Shown: piece by piece, positions 1-12,514 of the stretch
Layout: every line of letters starts with the position of its first letter
How positions within the stretch are numbered: the first letter of the stretch is position 1
NCBI GenBank assembly: GCA_016617855.1
Contig: JAECUM010093720.1
Span: forward strand, 18,442 to 82,441
Reading direction: 5' to 3'
DNA from: Megalonaias nervosa
Lineage: Eukaryota > Mollusca > Bivalvia > Unionida > Unionidae
Length of the DNA stretch: 64,000 bases
Program-made: the position numbers and the translations under genes
Notes under the pieces: model-generated
What the model was told of the DNA's origin: nothing
Database searches by the model: none
Seen by the model: only the letters and a program-made list of their open reading frames with translations

Positions 1-751
1 AACGTAATGCGTGATATGTAAATCAGTCATCAAATCACCAACTAAAGCAGCCATATAATATAAAAACAGTTAATACATACATCAGTTTATAATTGCTTGC
101 ATATGTAGTTGGAAGTTTTAATAATGCGATAATGAAAACATGTATTACTGTAATGACATGTTTAATTTTGTGACTGAACATCTTGATGACAAATGTTTGA
201 CTTCTGTCTACTAAGCTGTATGTGTGTAACTTCCAAATTCGGTTGTAATAATTTGATCTCAATTTAACATGATCGGTCATGAGAATGAAAACTGATCAAT
301 AAGTAGACAAATTATGTAATACGGTTGCATATAGTTGATTAAAAATAGAACTGTCTCAAGTCAAGGGAGCCATTTCAATAACTTCACATGTAAAACCTCG
401 CTGCAAACATGGTGAGGTTTTTTACGTTTGGGTCGGATAACTGTACAATTTCAGTGCAACTCTACAAGGAATTTATGTGCATTTTCATTTCAACAACAGT
501 TTCATATACTTCTTTTGTATGCCTTGTTGTAAATTTTTTGGCAGTACTGGACATGTATAGTGCAAGTGTATCTTGAGGTTTCCATACTATTGTCCCACAT
601 GCAGGAAAAATTATTAAAAATATCAAGGACCGTTACATGCACCAGCTTTTCTTCTTCTAGTTCAGCCAAGCTATTGGTATCTGATGTTTGGATATAAAGG
701 GAGATAATAATTTTTGGAAACCTGTACTTTGATAGCGCAGGTCTCTCCACA
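1..751. other. No recognisable feature
   Basis: AT-rich sequence with a small hairpin (AAAACCTC...GAGGTTTT, 391-422). Two short minus-strand frames show no family resemblance. Confidence 0.6.
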
Positions 752-1031
752 AGTTTTCCACTGGGCAAACAAGGACATGGTTTTGGACATGTGTATCGGC
801 AGCTTTAGAGGAAAGATACACTCCAAAACTGCGAACAAGCATCAAATGTGTAAACAGGAACCGTCCTAAAAATTATGTTTTTACATTATTTTGGGCTAAA
901 AATTTTGGCAGAAGCAAAATTTTACCCTTTTTCCTACTGATGTCCTCAGTTGGAAGTGTGTCCTTGGTATGTTGGTGTGTAATCGCATGAATGTCCTTGA
1001 TTTATACCAAACACACACACACATTCTTGTA
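752..1031 (+). repeat. Dispersed repeat D1, copy 1
   Basis: Aligns by eye over about 280 bp, same orientation, with 9292-9563. Shared blocks include TTTTCCACTGG, GAGGAAAGATACACTCCAAAA, GGTGTGTAATC and CATGAATGTCCT, ending in an (AC)n-rich tail. Probably an unclassified transposable element. No coding domain is seen. Confidence 0.8.
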
Positions 1032-1189
1032 ATTGGTGGATATCAAGGACTCATGTATGGAACCGCATAATAAGGACATTCGTTCTGGCAATCTTAGATA
1101 AAAAAGAAATACAGTTTCTGGCAGTAAATTAATAGCAAATGGTGATGTATCAAGGAGGGAACTGCATGATCAATTCTAAGGAATATGAA

Positions 1190-1315
1190 AGTTAGCAATG
1201 CAAGTGAGGATGCACACGTGTACACAGATATTCTGTATAATCCATGCAAACTAAGGACACACATAACTTTTGACCACAACATGGAAACTGTAGACAATGT
1301 GATGTCATGGCCAGC
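1190..1315. repeat. Isolated degenerate copy of the 103-bp minisatellite unit
   Basis: Contains GCAAACTAAGGACACACATA, then GAAACTGTAGACAATG and GATGTCATGG in the order seen in the 2.1-4.5 kb array, about 0.8 kb away. It may be a remnant of a once longer array, or the unit may belong to a dispersed repeat. Confidence 0.65.
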
Positions 1316-1737
1316 TGTGACTTCCATTATCTTGTGGAATGAAATGAAGAGAAACATTATTAAGCTGTACATGAACTGTTCATACTAAGAGGGTTGGTGC
1401 ACTCAGATATAATTGTGATTTGTTTTTTTCCATCTCAGAAATATCTTTAACTGTTTCCAGAATAAAAGGCCAATCACATTATGATTATCCCTTCTCTAGT
1501 TAAGGTATCAGTCTTTAATTGCTACTTCATACAACAATGTGGCAGGCTGGTGATTCCATACAGTACTGGGGCTGTTAATATGGTTATGTATCAAAACATG
1601 TATTGTTATTCTGTAAGCGTGCATAAATTGATAATATCAAGAACAATTTATATATGACATGAACCTATTCTAATAAATCTTAAACCATCATGAAATCTGA
1701 AACTGATTTTCCTTGTTGGTATTATGACTGAATTTGA

Positions 1738-1992
1738 AGGAGCCCCGAGTGGCCAAGTGGTCTAAAGCGCTCTCCGTTACGGATCACTGCCATCTCACCT
1801 CTGTCTGCGTGCGTTCGAGTCTAGGATTCGGCGAATGCAGATATGTGAGAAAGCTTGCCAGTAGCTTCTCGTGGGTCGGTGGTTCTTTCCAGGGATTTCC
1901 TGGTTTCTTCCTCCACCATTAATACTGGCCGCCATGTATAGCCTATCGTGTGCTGAAAAATGGCGTTAAGCCCCACAACAACAACAACAACA
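1738..1992 (+). mobile_element. tRNA-derived SINE with (AAC)n tail, family A
   Basis: The head has an A box (GTGGCCAAGTGG) and a B box (GTTCGAGTC). A body with a TTTCTTCCTCCACCAT segment and an (ACA)n tail follow. The direct repeat ACTGAATTTGA flanks it at 1727-1737 and 1993-2003, a classic target site duplication. A second copy of the same family lies on the minus strand at 34789-35041. The body resembles the conserved central domains shared by many invertebrate SINEs, but I cannot assign the superfamily by eye. Confidence 0.9.
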
Positions 1993-2119
1993 ACTGAATT
2001 TGATTTAATTGTTTCACAACAGTTAATATGTATTAAGACTTTAACCTAAGAATTTAATGAATGCTTTTATACTGATCGTTTGTACTCTTCTTTAAATGAA
2101 AGACAACAATAATTTTCAA

Positions 2120-4465
2120 AAATCATGGAGACTATTGACTATGGTGTATCATGGTTGAAGAAGATATCATTATACATATATAATCAAATACCAATACAAA
2201 GGACACACATAATTGCTGACAAAAAAGAGACTGCGGACATAATGGACAATGAAGACACGTTTACACAATTAAAAATATCAATACAAACTAAGGACACACA
2301 CAATTATTGAGAAAACATGAAACATGATGACATTTGTAAATCATGGACAAAGAGAACATATTTACACATCTAGTCTAAACGATTAGTACAAAAAAAGGAC
2401 TCACACTACTGACAAAATCATGGAGACTGTGAACATTAGTACGTCATGAGCAACCATGACATATTTACACATCTTGTCTGAACAATCAACACAAATCAAG
2501 GACACGCACTACTGACAAAATCACGGAGACCGTGGACATTGGTACATCATGACTAATGAGGACATATTTACACATCTTGTCTAAACAATCAATACAAATC
2601 AAGGACACACACTATTGACAAAATCACGGAGACCGTGGACATTGGTACATCATGACCAATGAGGACATGTTCACACATCTAGTATAGTCTGAACTATCAA
2701 TACAAATTAAGGATGCACACTAATGACAAAATCAAGGACATGTTTACACATCTAGTCTAGTCTTGACAATCAATCCAAATTAAGGACACACACTATTGAC
2801 AAAATCAAGGAGACTGTGGACATTGATACATCATGGACAATGAAGACATATTTACACATCTAGTTTGAACTATCAATACAAACCAAGGACACACACTACT
2901 GACAATATCACGGAGGCTGTGGACATTGGTACATCATGGACAATGAAGACATATTTACACATCTGGTCTAAACTATCAATACAAACTAAGGATGCACACT
3001 GCTGATAAAATCATGGAGACTGTGAACATTGGTACATCATGGACAATGAAGATGTATTTACATGTTTAGTCTAAACCATCAATACAAGGTAGGGACGCAC
3101 GCTATTGGCAAGATCATGGAGACTGTGGACATTGGTACCTCATGAACAACGATGACTCATTTACACATGTAGTCTGAATTAGCAGTACAAACTAAGGACC
3201 CACACTACTGACAAAATCACGGAGACCAAGGACATTGGTATGTCATGGAAAACGAAGACTCACACATCTACTCTGAACTATCAATACAAACTAAGGACGT
3301 ACACTATTGACAATATCACACAGACTGTGGACATTGGTAGCTCATCAACAATGAAGATGCACTCATACATCTAGTCTGAATTAACAAAAGAAACTAAGAA
3401 TGCACACATCTATTCTGAGCTATCGTTACAAACTAAGGATGCACGCTAAGGGCAAAATCAGAGACAGTGGACGCTGGTACATGACGGACAACGAAGATGC
3501 ATTTACACAACTAGTCTGAACTATCAATACAAACTAAGGATGCACACTATTGACAAAATCACGGAGAACATGGACACTGGTACATTATGACCAATGAGGA
3601 CATGTTTGCACATCTAGTCCAGTCTTAACAATCAATACCACCGCTCCAGTGCCCTAGTGGTTAAAGCGTCTGCCTCGGATGTGGGAGGTCACGGGTTTGA
3701 ACCTTGGCCGAGTCATATCAAGACTTATACAAATACAGCTGCCTCACTGGGTGCTGAGCATTATGAGGTTAGTGTTAGGGCTGGTCAGCCTGGTATCAGA
3801 ATAATGTGACTGGGTGGGATATCATGCTACACGTCTGTGGCATGATGCCCCAGTGCTAGACATCACTATAAACTGCCACACTGCAGACATTGAAAAGATA
3901 TGACTGAAAAATTGTTAAAGCTACGTTAAAAATCCAAATCACACACACACACACTTAACAATCAATACAAATTAAGGATGCACACTACTGACAAAATCAA
4001 GGAGAGTGTGGACATTGATTTTTCATGGAAAATGAAGACATATTGACACCGCATCTGAACTGTCAACAGAGAGTAGGCACGCACACTACTGACAAAATCA
4101 CTGAGACTGTGGACACTGGTACCTCATGAACAATGATGACTCATTACACATGTAGCCTGAACTATCAATACAAACTAAGGATGCACACTACTGACAAAAC
4201 CACGGAGACCATGTACATTGGTACATCATGAACAACGAAGAGGCATTTACACATCTAGTCTGAACTATTAATACAAACTAAGGATGCACACTATTGACAA
4301 TATCACAGAGACCATGGACATCGGTAGCTCATCAACAACAAAGATGCATTCACACATCTAGTCTGGACTATCAATAGAAACTAAAGACGCAGACATCTAT
4401 TCTGTACTATCAATAATGATGCATGCTATTGACAAAATCATGGAGACTGTGGACACTGGTAAATC
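2120..4465. repeat. Minisatellite, unit about 103 bp, with a SINE inserted
   Basis: About 20 diverged copies of a unit built on CTATCAATACAAACTAAGGA, CACACACTACTGACAAAATC, GGAGACTGTGGACATTGGTA and CATCATGGACAATGAAGACA. The SINE at 3639-3953 interrupts it. Homogeneity falls at both ends, and one isolated old unit lies outside the array at about 1190-1315. Confidence 0.95.
3639..3953 (+). mobile_element. tRNA-derived SINE (family B) inserted in a minisatellite
   Basis: A box CTAGTGGTTAAAGCG and B box GGTTTGAACC, then a body with GTGACTGGGTGGGATATCATG and an (AC)n tail. A perfect 15-bp target duplication CTTAACAATCAATAC is at 3624-3638 and 3954-3968, and it is part of the surrounding repeat unit. 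The insertion therefore postdates array formation. The body resembles SINEs I associate with bivalves (from memory, unverified). Confidence 0.92.
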
Positions 4466-4879
4466 ATGACTAATGAGGACATTTTTAAAAAAAGATTCAG
4501 ATTTAAGAAATGCTGGCAAATAATATTTATTTTCAATTTTCGGAAATTTTTTGTTAAAGTTTCATGATTTAGTCTTATACAATCATATATAATTTTAAAT
4601 TCCAAATATCTGCATGAGTTTAAATTTGTTGAGGATAGGTAGGCTGTTGATATATTGTACCATGCTGTTGTAAAAGTCCTAGCAGATGCTATTAATACTG
4701 TTACCCACATTGCAAACTCTAAAAATTAAGTGATACTGGGATGGATTCATTGTAAAAGATTCGCATAATGAAGGTAGGGTTTATTTCATCTTATGGTGTG
4801 ATAATGGTAAGCATAGGTATGGTTTTTTAATCGAGATGATAATGAAATCCAGGGTCCAGTTTAAGTATGCCTTAAGATT

Positions 4880-5300
4880 ATGTGTGACACTAGATATATG
4901 GATGAATTCTATGCCAAGAAGTTAAACAGTAAAGATCTTAATTCATTTGGGAAAGATTTTGTTCAAGAGACTAGAAAACGCACTCTCCCAGCCAATGATG
5001 TGGGTAACGTGACAGGTCAGCAAGACTTTATTGTAATGTGGCAAAGTCACTGTTGTGAGATACTTAATTCAAGTAAAGGTAAAAAAAAGAAAGAAAAAAG
5101 AAACCCACCCGCTCACCCATCCATCCAGTATTGGTTGGCTTGAAAATGACAGAAATTGCACACAGAGATAATGAATTTGTACATTTCACGAGATTAATGA
5201 TAATACTGATAAATTTAAAAACCAGTTGTTCAACGAGTTTTGATTCTGATTCTCTTCAACTAGACTACCTTAAATATGCTACTGAAATCTTGCATGTGCT
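4880..5300 (+). pseudogene. Non-LTR retrotransposon fragment (region between endonuclease and RT)
   Basis: The frame from 4880 reads a linker of LINE ORF2 type, with LPANDVGNVTGQQDFIVMWQ (an 'LP..V..VTG..DI..MW..H' pattern) followed by a Lys-rich run. After a frame change, the 5131-5427 frame has DSLQLDYLKYATEILHVLT, matching the 'G.. AEHLKYA...L..LL..LF' helix just before RT. Both match the 5' flank of LINE reverse transcriptases, but RT itself is absent. It is frameshifted and truncated at both ends. Confidence 0.65.
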
Positions 5301-5429
5301 AACCTTGTTTGTTTCCATAAATCCAATAAAAAAGAAACTATTGTGTAACAGACTTTCATTTGTCTTTAAATTTCTTCGTGAAAGTTCTCGGAATAGTGTT
5401 TTAAGACATTTTACAACGTTTATATAAAC

Positions 5430-8105
5430 AAGGGGTGTTTTTTCTCTCATGTTAATTTTAATTTAATTGTATTATGTTTTAGTATTAAGTTTAAGGCAAA
5501 AAAAACTGACCTTTATAGCATTCTTCGATTTAGAACCAATGCAGAATAAACTTTAAAGCAATATGGTCATATATTTATGTAGGAAAATATTAAAACCTGA
5601 TTTTCAGTACAGTATTATATTACTGACAAAGGATCATCTTGAAACAAAGATTTATTAGCCATTCTGCTAATCATACAGCCTAGTTCCAATACTCTCATCA
5701 TTGATACATGCAACACTATGCTGAGAGTCTGCTAACCTGATAAAGTTTAAAGTTTAAAATGGTATTTGTATGGTTGCAACCAATATATGACTTTAAGTGA
5801 TCCATGATATTCGAGTGTATGTGGTTTGAGTTTTTAAAGTTAATCAACATGAAACATGAACAATTTTTAAACAGGTACCAACCCCAACCCCTCTTTCTCT
5901 CTTCATCTTCACTAGCCAATGGTCCGATATGTTAACCCTATCTACAAAGGGTTAACATATAGGAACCTTGGCTAGTGAAGATGATTGTATATCAACAATA
6001 CTGAAACATGTACTCGGGATTCGTTTTTTGTGTATTAGTATATATGTGTGATTGATGCCTTTCGTTTGTATAATGGATCCAAGTAACGATTTTTGTTTGT
6101 TGTTTGTTTGTTGTTGCTTTTTTATCATTAGACTAACATATCTGGTTAATAAAGCCCCGGTATTTCATTACAAAAGAGATTTGGGACTTTTATGACAATA
6201 ATATGAACATATGCTCATATATTTTCACAATTAGTAGTTTCATATAATTTGAACTGTTTTCATTGTCCAGATAAACAGACCATGGAAAAATTGTAGGCAT
6301 TTTATAAACAGTTACTTGAGGCTCATTTATTAATCTGTGGTGCTTTTTTTTTCAAGTTAACTTGATTTGTCATTTCATATCACCTGAAAACTAAGTTTAA
6401 TCTCCATAAATGAATGACAAGTTTTCCCATCCAAATATGGTAATGGACAGCTGAATATCAAACCGTTACAGCTGTACAGAGTAATTCTCTAACAACTAGT
6501 TCCCATGCAATATGGACATAAAAGAAAATAAAAGAATAAGAAAGAAAAAAAAAATATACTGCAGAGGCATGCTTATTGTAAATTTAGTTAGCACATTATT
6601 GCAATTAACAAAGCATTAACTACAAAATAGTTCTTTTTTATTCAAAATAACCTTTAAATTCATGAAGAATACGTGGAAGGGTTTACTTGTCAATACAACT
6701 AAGAATGAGGCCATTAATCTGTACATAGACATTTTACTTCCCAAACCAAATAAAGATATTATCCAAATCAAAAGAAAATTAAGTGTCATGTGATCTTTTG
6801 TGAAAGATAGTAAATTATTATTTGTGGTAAAACATAAATATTTGTGGTTTTAATGTCAAATATATATAGACCATATCTATATTGTTGTCATGGATACTGT
6901 TATTATTTTTCATTGTTTAGTGGAAAAACATGATATTGTCATGAATTGCGATGTCCTGAGTGAAAGTACAGGTTTTCTCTATTCACAAGTGGAATTCCAT
7001 TAGTATTGATAATAAAAGTAATGATTTCCTTTCTTACTGCATACAATTTACTTTTGCCGAATTGTTTTTTATGCCGTTTGATCAGATGTTGCAAGACAGG
7101 TCTAAATAATTCATAAGTTTACAAACATAAACATTTTCTGAGAAGTTTTATATAATTCTGTAATCAATGATATTAAAAACAGTGACCATTTGGAAAACTT
7201 TTCGTACCAAAACTGGAGTTAATCTAGTAAAATAGAAGAAAATGGTTTTGCCAAATTCCACTGTACAGTTAAATACCAATCTAAAAGTTTGTTACTGTGC
7301 GAAGAAACTTCAAATATGCCATTTTTAAAATAAAATTGTTGAAGTACAGTACCTTTTATGGTTGTTGTATAGTGACATTATTGAGGGATGAAGCTTATAG
7401 TTGGCCAATTAAATTTATTTTGCACTTACTGGTCAATAAAAACATAACGTAGATGCTGACAGTATAAGATTCAAACTATATACACCATGACATTTTCATA
7501 TCAACAGCAGTGTGATTTGGTTTTCACTTATTATATTCATTTGAGAAATCACTGGCAAAAAGCATGGCTACAGTGCCATTTTGCATATTAGGTCTTTATT
7601 TCTATTGGTTAGTATTTTCTGGAACAGGGTATGAGATCATTCTCAGTGATAACTGTATTAAACTCTTTCATGTTCCTACAGATTAAAATACAACCTCAAA
7701 ATTTGAGTCACTCTTCAAAATCAGAACAAGCAAAATTTAATTTTAAACATATGTTTTTAACTATGGTGTCAGGTGAATTTCGGCCTGAATCAGATGATTC
7801 CTTAAAGCCATTATTCTGGCGACGACTGCTATATGGTCATGTGACCATTGAATTAAGCCAATGGAAATGCAGCTTTCAAATATCTCAAAGTGAACAAATT
7901 CCTGGTATACATTCATGCTCTTCATCTACATGGCTCAGTCTCCAAATGCAAAGATAATAAGACTCATCTGATTGGTTGATAACATTAGCGATTATGGTAA
8001 TAACATAGGTTAGCAGAACATGACCCTTAAGCGGTCACTGTCAGATCTTCATGTAGGACAGCGAAGATCTGATTTTAATCAGATTGGTCATAAGAAGTGG
8101 CCAAT
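5430..8105. other. AT-rich stretch, no gene seen
   Basis: Apart from the fold-back at 5904-5983 it holds only poly-A/T runs. The 108-codon plus frame at 7631-7957 resembles no family I know and has no splice context. Confidence 0.55.
5904..5983. repeat. Fold-back element, 36-bp arms
   Basis: Arms 5904-5939 and 5948-5983 are near-perfect reverse complements around an 8-nt loop. The inner 13 bp (ATATGTTAACCCT / AGGGTTAACATAT) are perfect and the outer 16 (CATCTTCACTAGCCAA) nearly so. It is an 80-bp MITE-like hairpin. No clear target duplication. Confidence 0.85.
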
Positions 8106-8262
8106 GGAGGTAGGGGCTGCAGGTGGCTCAGTAATTAGTTTGTTGGACTAGTGACGGGTTGGCTACTGTCGCGTGTCCTTGGGCAGGCATGCTACTCCAG
8201 TTGTCTGATCATTATATAATTTACTTGTGCTGATGTACCTTAAATGCCAAACCAAATCCAAT
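8106..8262 (+). mobile_element. Degraded tRNA-type SINE remnant, related to family C
   Basis: A-box-like GTGGCTCAGTAATTAG, a lost or mutated B box, then GTGTCCTTGGGCAGGCATGC and a body ending near TACCTTAAATGC. The shared 'TGTCCTTGGGCA' phrase ties it to the SINE at 61.6 kb. No target duplication is visible. Confidence 0.5.
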
Positions 8263-9203
8263 CATTGTTGCTTTGGAATGTATGTCATCATCAGGGATGA
8301 TATCAGTCTCTTTGTCTATAATGCTGTCACCTCCTACAGCTTGGCTGAAATTTAATATTCTTTATAGTAGTGTCAACTTTTGTTACAACAACCAAGCTCT
8401 TGTTCAACCATTTTTTTGCAGTAGCAAATATGTCATTTTAAAAATCATCTCTTTAATTTCATATTATGATTGCTGCAACCATTGTGTCAGTGAGAAGAAT
8501 ATGTTGGGTAACTCTATACTTCATTTTTAATGTCTTACTTATTTTTAAATTTATACACATTTTCGTACATATAAATGTCATTGTTTAAAAATGGCATATG
8601 TACATGTAATTTTCTGACACATTATAAGCACATATACATGTCTGTTACTGGATAATGTTGAGTCAGAAACTGAATATTCAGTAATAAAGATAAACGTTAT
8701 CACGTTTAGACAGAACACAAATATTTCGCAGTAGCAATTGTTTCAATGAGCACTGAATGTATAATTTGTCATTTGTGAATGATTTGAGAGAAGGATGTTT
8801 TTTGTTTCCTTCCGGGTACATTGGTATGAAAGAACTTAGAATATTATATTACAATCTGATATAAAAATATTTTCAATTCATCCATATGTAATGCATGGTT
8901 GCATGGTATTTCAATTCATCCATATGTAATGCATGGTTCAGCATAAAACTGGTCGAATATGCTGCTGATTTGACCTCTGTTTAATATTGGTGATACATCA
9001 AAAAGTATTCTCTCGCAGCTAGTAGTACACTGCCATGGAAACAGCCATTACCGGCTTTGTTAATCAGTCCTAAGTTTAGAATAGTTTTGTCTTGCGAGTA
9101 AATATTCTTTTTAAAAATGTAACAAACACATTATATACTGATACTTTTAATATTATGTAAAAGAAGGAATGCCTAAACTAAATCGCTGAATAAAAACATG
9201 AAA
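8263..9203. other. No gene seen
   Basis: Contains the 37-bp tandem duplication at 8872. Otherwise unremarkable AT-rich DNA. Confidence 0.55.
8872..8938 (+). repeat. Tandem duplication, about 37-bp unit, two copies
   Basis: TTTCAATTCATCCATATGTA followed by ATGCATGGTT occurs twice in succession. Confidence 0.9.
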
Positions 9204-9260
9204 TACAGTGTGACCCCTCCACTATAGCACACCCTGTTATAACATGAATTGTGGTGTGGC
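9204..9260 (+). mobile_element. pogo/Tigger-like terminus
   Basis: TACAGTGTGACCCCTCCACT, then TATAGCACACCCTGTTATAA, starting at a TA dinucleotide. The 'TACAGT...CC' start with 'ATAAC' motifs is typical of pogo/Tigger ends. No partner end was found; part of it (TATAACATGAATTGT) recurs near 11617. Confidence 0.45.
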
Positions 9261-9291
9261 TCCCGAAATTTCATATACATGTATTTTCCTC

Positions 9292-9563
9292 ATACATATT
9301 TTCCACTGGACAATCAAGGACATAGTTTTGGGCATGTGTATTGCCAACTTTGGAGGAAAGATACACTCCAAAATCGTGAACAAGCACCAAGTGTGTTAAT
9401 GGGGACCTTCCTACAAATCATGATTTTACATTATTCTAGGCTTAAATAGTTGGTAGAAGCAAGATTTAACCATTTTTTCCAACTGAGGATGTCCCCGGTA
9501 CATTGGTGTGTAATCTCATGAATGTCCTCAATTTACACCAAATACACACACACTCTCCTGTAG
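9292..9563 (+). repeat. Dispersed repeat D1, copy 2
   Basis: Second copy of the repeat at 752-1031, ending in CACACACACTCTCCTGTAG versus CACACACACATTCTTGTAA. It lies between a pogo-like end at 9204 and the LINE remnant starting near 9.83 kb, so three elements are stacked here. Confidence 0.8.
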
Positions 9564-9829
9564 ATCCCAACTTATAAATGACTTCCATCAGAGAGCAAAT
9601 GTTTGTCAGATTGCCTCTTTGAAAGCAAAGCAGCTGCTAAAATGACTTGAACAGCAGATTTTTCTTAGAACTTACCATCATGCATGTCTTATGTGTCATC
9701 AATGTTCAACTTCATCGGTCATTTCCATCTCAAAATGAATCATACATATGCTTTATTCACTGTCACCATATTTGTAGCAATGTATCCATCATTCACTGGC
9801 AAAGTGCATCCATCATCATTTGCACAAGC

Positions 9830-11320
9830 AGAGAGCAACAGACAATTCTATGACAACCACTGGGGCATCCCCTTGCTGTCAATAGCCAGCAAAAACCTAC
9901 CAATGTTCTGCTAAATCATTTTGTGCATCACATCAATCAAGGGCTCCTGCCAGAGTCATGGTGGCTTCAGGAAAGGATGAGGGACCACAAGCATAGCATT
10001 TGTGGCTTGTCAGCTCCAGAAGAAATGCCAAAAAGAGAACTCCATCCTGTACATGACATTCGTCAACTTGACATAAGTCACTGACACAGTCAACCTTGGA
10101 GGCCTTTGGAAGGTCATGGCAAAATCTGATTGCCCAGAGAAATTTATCATGATGGTTTAGCAGTTCCATGATTGCATGCTTGTTCATGTTGTTGATGATG
10201 GTGAGTCATCTAAATCATTTCCAGTCACAATGGAGTCAAGCAGTGCTGTATGTTGGCCCCAACCCTCTTTAGCATGATGTTATCTGCCATTGTTACTTAT
10301 GCCTTTCGTGACTATGATAATGGGATTGACATTAGATACCAAAGTGATTGCAAGCTCTTCCATCTGAGGGGACTAAAGGCAAGAAGAAGTTACAGGAAGT
10401 GATTGTTTGTGATCTCCTATTTGCTGATGACTGTTCTCTGAATGCCACATCAGATCCTGACATGCAACACAGTATAGATCATTTATCTTCAAATTGTGAC
10501 AATTTCAGTCTTACAATAACTGTCAAGAAGACAGTAGTGAGGCACCAGGAAAGCCTTACATATAGCCTACCATCACAGTAAATTGCCAAACCCTAGTGGC
10601 AGTGGACAAGTTCACCTATCTCAGCAGTACAATGTCACTTGTAATCCACAGCAATGATGAAACTAATGCCAGAATTACTCGAGTGTGACCTTTGGCAGTC
10701 TACATGCAAAACTTAAGGTCTACAAAACCATTGTGTTGCTGACTCTAGTGTACGCTTGAGAAATCAGGATAGTGTACAAATGTGATGCCAAGAAAATGAA
10801 TCATTTTCACTTAGGCTGCCTGAGAAAACTGATGAAAACAAAATGACAGGACAGGGTCCCAGACACTGAGGTTCTTACATGGGCAGCATTCCAAGCATCC
10901 ACACTCTGTTGATGAAATCACAGTCGAGATGGATAGGCCACGTCACCAGTATGTTAGATGACTGACTACCAAAGAAGATCTTCTATGGCGAACTGAAGGA
11001 GGGGAAGTGATCTTTTGGATGTCAGAAGAAACGCTTCAAAGATTCCCTCAAGACGTTATTTAAACAATTAAACATTGACCCTGAGTCCTGGTATGATGAC
11101 ACACATGATCACTCCACCTAGAAGAGTTTCAACCATACTAGAACTACTGATTTCGAATTGAAGAGAATTGCAGAGGCAGTGCAGAGCAATATCAGAACTG
11201 CTGCATATCCTGTATTAACCAGCAAACCCAAGCAGCACCTCCTGTCAAGTGTGCCGCAGACAGTTCTGAGCACAAATTGGCTTGTACAGCCATTCATGTG
11301 TTCACAGAAATCGAACCAGT
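9830..11320 (+). pseudogene. LINE ORF2 3' half: reverse transcriptase and C-terminal zinc finger, degraded
   Basis: Reading through several frameshifts and stops, the plus strand gives RT blocks in order. GIPLLSIASK is near 9868. A block related to 'F..RST.D..F..RQL..K' (TTSIAFVACQLQKKC) is near 9985. LAPTLF-type sequence follows near 10255. FADD, the RT catalytic signature, is at 10420-10431, within LLFADDCSLNA. The C-terminal part follows (RWIGHVT-like, KKRFKDSLK near 11030-11060). A C2H2-type finger (CX2C, then two histidines) is at 11243-11308, with an in-frame TGA at 11267. This layout is the 3' half of a non-LTR retrotransposon ORF2. The endonuclease and start are missing. I cannot name the clade without a tree. 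Confidence 0.88.
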
Positions 11321-12514
11321 TATTAATGTCATGGTCATCTTCAAACGCAAAGAACCAATAACAAAACATTTGCTGAGATAATGAACTTCCAAAGTAGACA
11401 GCTCCCAAAAAAGACAAAGCAAATTAATTTTTCTAGAATGTACATGCACATGATGGGGATATCGTCGGTATGCACTTCTTATGACAAGCTTAACCCTCCT
11501 AACATCTGTCAAAAATAACAATGTCCCGTGTATACAGTGTAAGCATTACATTAAATATGGTAATATGTCCAAACTAAAAAATTAAACAATTCTCAACTTT
11601 ACCAAGATGTTCTATTATAACATGAATTGTATATCACCAACAGTTCTTTCTTATAATTAAAATTCAACCTGCAAAATGTGCTACTTTTCCTAGATAAATG
11701 CTTCAGAAAGTAACATAAACAAAAGAAACATTGAATCCATTTTTCTTTTAGCAGAGTTACCTCCCTTACACAATTTTCTGTCAGTTTCTATTGATTACAG
11801 GATGAACTAAAAAAAAAAGAACTTTCCACTGTTAACATTTTCAAGAATTTCATACCAATTTAAACTACATGTTTTAACAAGAATACAAAACTAAGGATAT
11901 TCAGAATCAAAATTGGAACTTCTTTCTCATATTCTTTTTCACATATTTCTTAACTACACTTTCAGTGGCACTATACAGTGTATGATTGATGGGTGTCATT
12001 TAGGTTATACAGTATACCACTTGGCCTTACTTCAGATGTTCACTGATCAAAATACTAATAGCCCCACCTGGTCATTTTTACTTCCTGGACTTCAAAGGAA
12101 TTGCAAAAAAACATAAATAACAGTTGATACTTATTTTTACTTCTTATGTTTTTCAAATATTTTTTAATTCATTCGTCACACTTTCAGAAACTGGTACTGC
12201 CTACTTTGGCGAACTGAATTGTCTGTATTTTAATAACTGCTCAAGTTAGTTTAGCCTGGACTAGTTCAGACTGATTTTTCTAGCACAAGGGAGCAACCAC
12301 TTTGAGCAGCTGTGTGCTTTGATCATGTAGTTTCCACAGGCAAAATATGTAAAGAAATTTCAGCCACAGTACATGAAAGTAGCATTGAGGTATGCCAATA
12401 TTCTCTCCATTTTCATGTTGCAAACAACTTCACCTTACAATTGTCAATCTCTCAGAAGTACATAAAATCTGTAGAATGCTGCCTTAATCATCATATACTG
12501 TGTATACCTGCTTC
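11321..12514. other. No gene seen
   Basis: After the LINE zinc finger there is no clear 3' tail. GAGTTACCTCCCTTAC near 11755 and GGAGTTACCTCCCAGGGAGG near 12736 share a phrase frequent in mollusc repeats (from memory). Confidence 0.5.

Noticed and set aside
391..422. GC-containing hairpin followed by T run as a rho-independent terminator
   Set aside because: The window is animal nuclear DNA; bacterial terminators do not apply.
1740..1815. Functional tRNA gene
   Set aside because: A and B boxes are present, but the sequence continues into a SINE body with tail and target duplication, and no cloverleaf with a proper acceptor stem closes.
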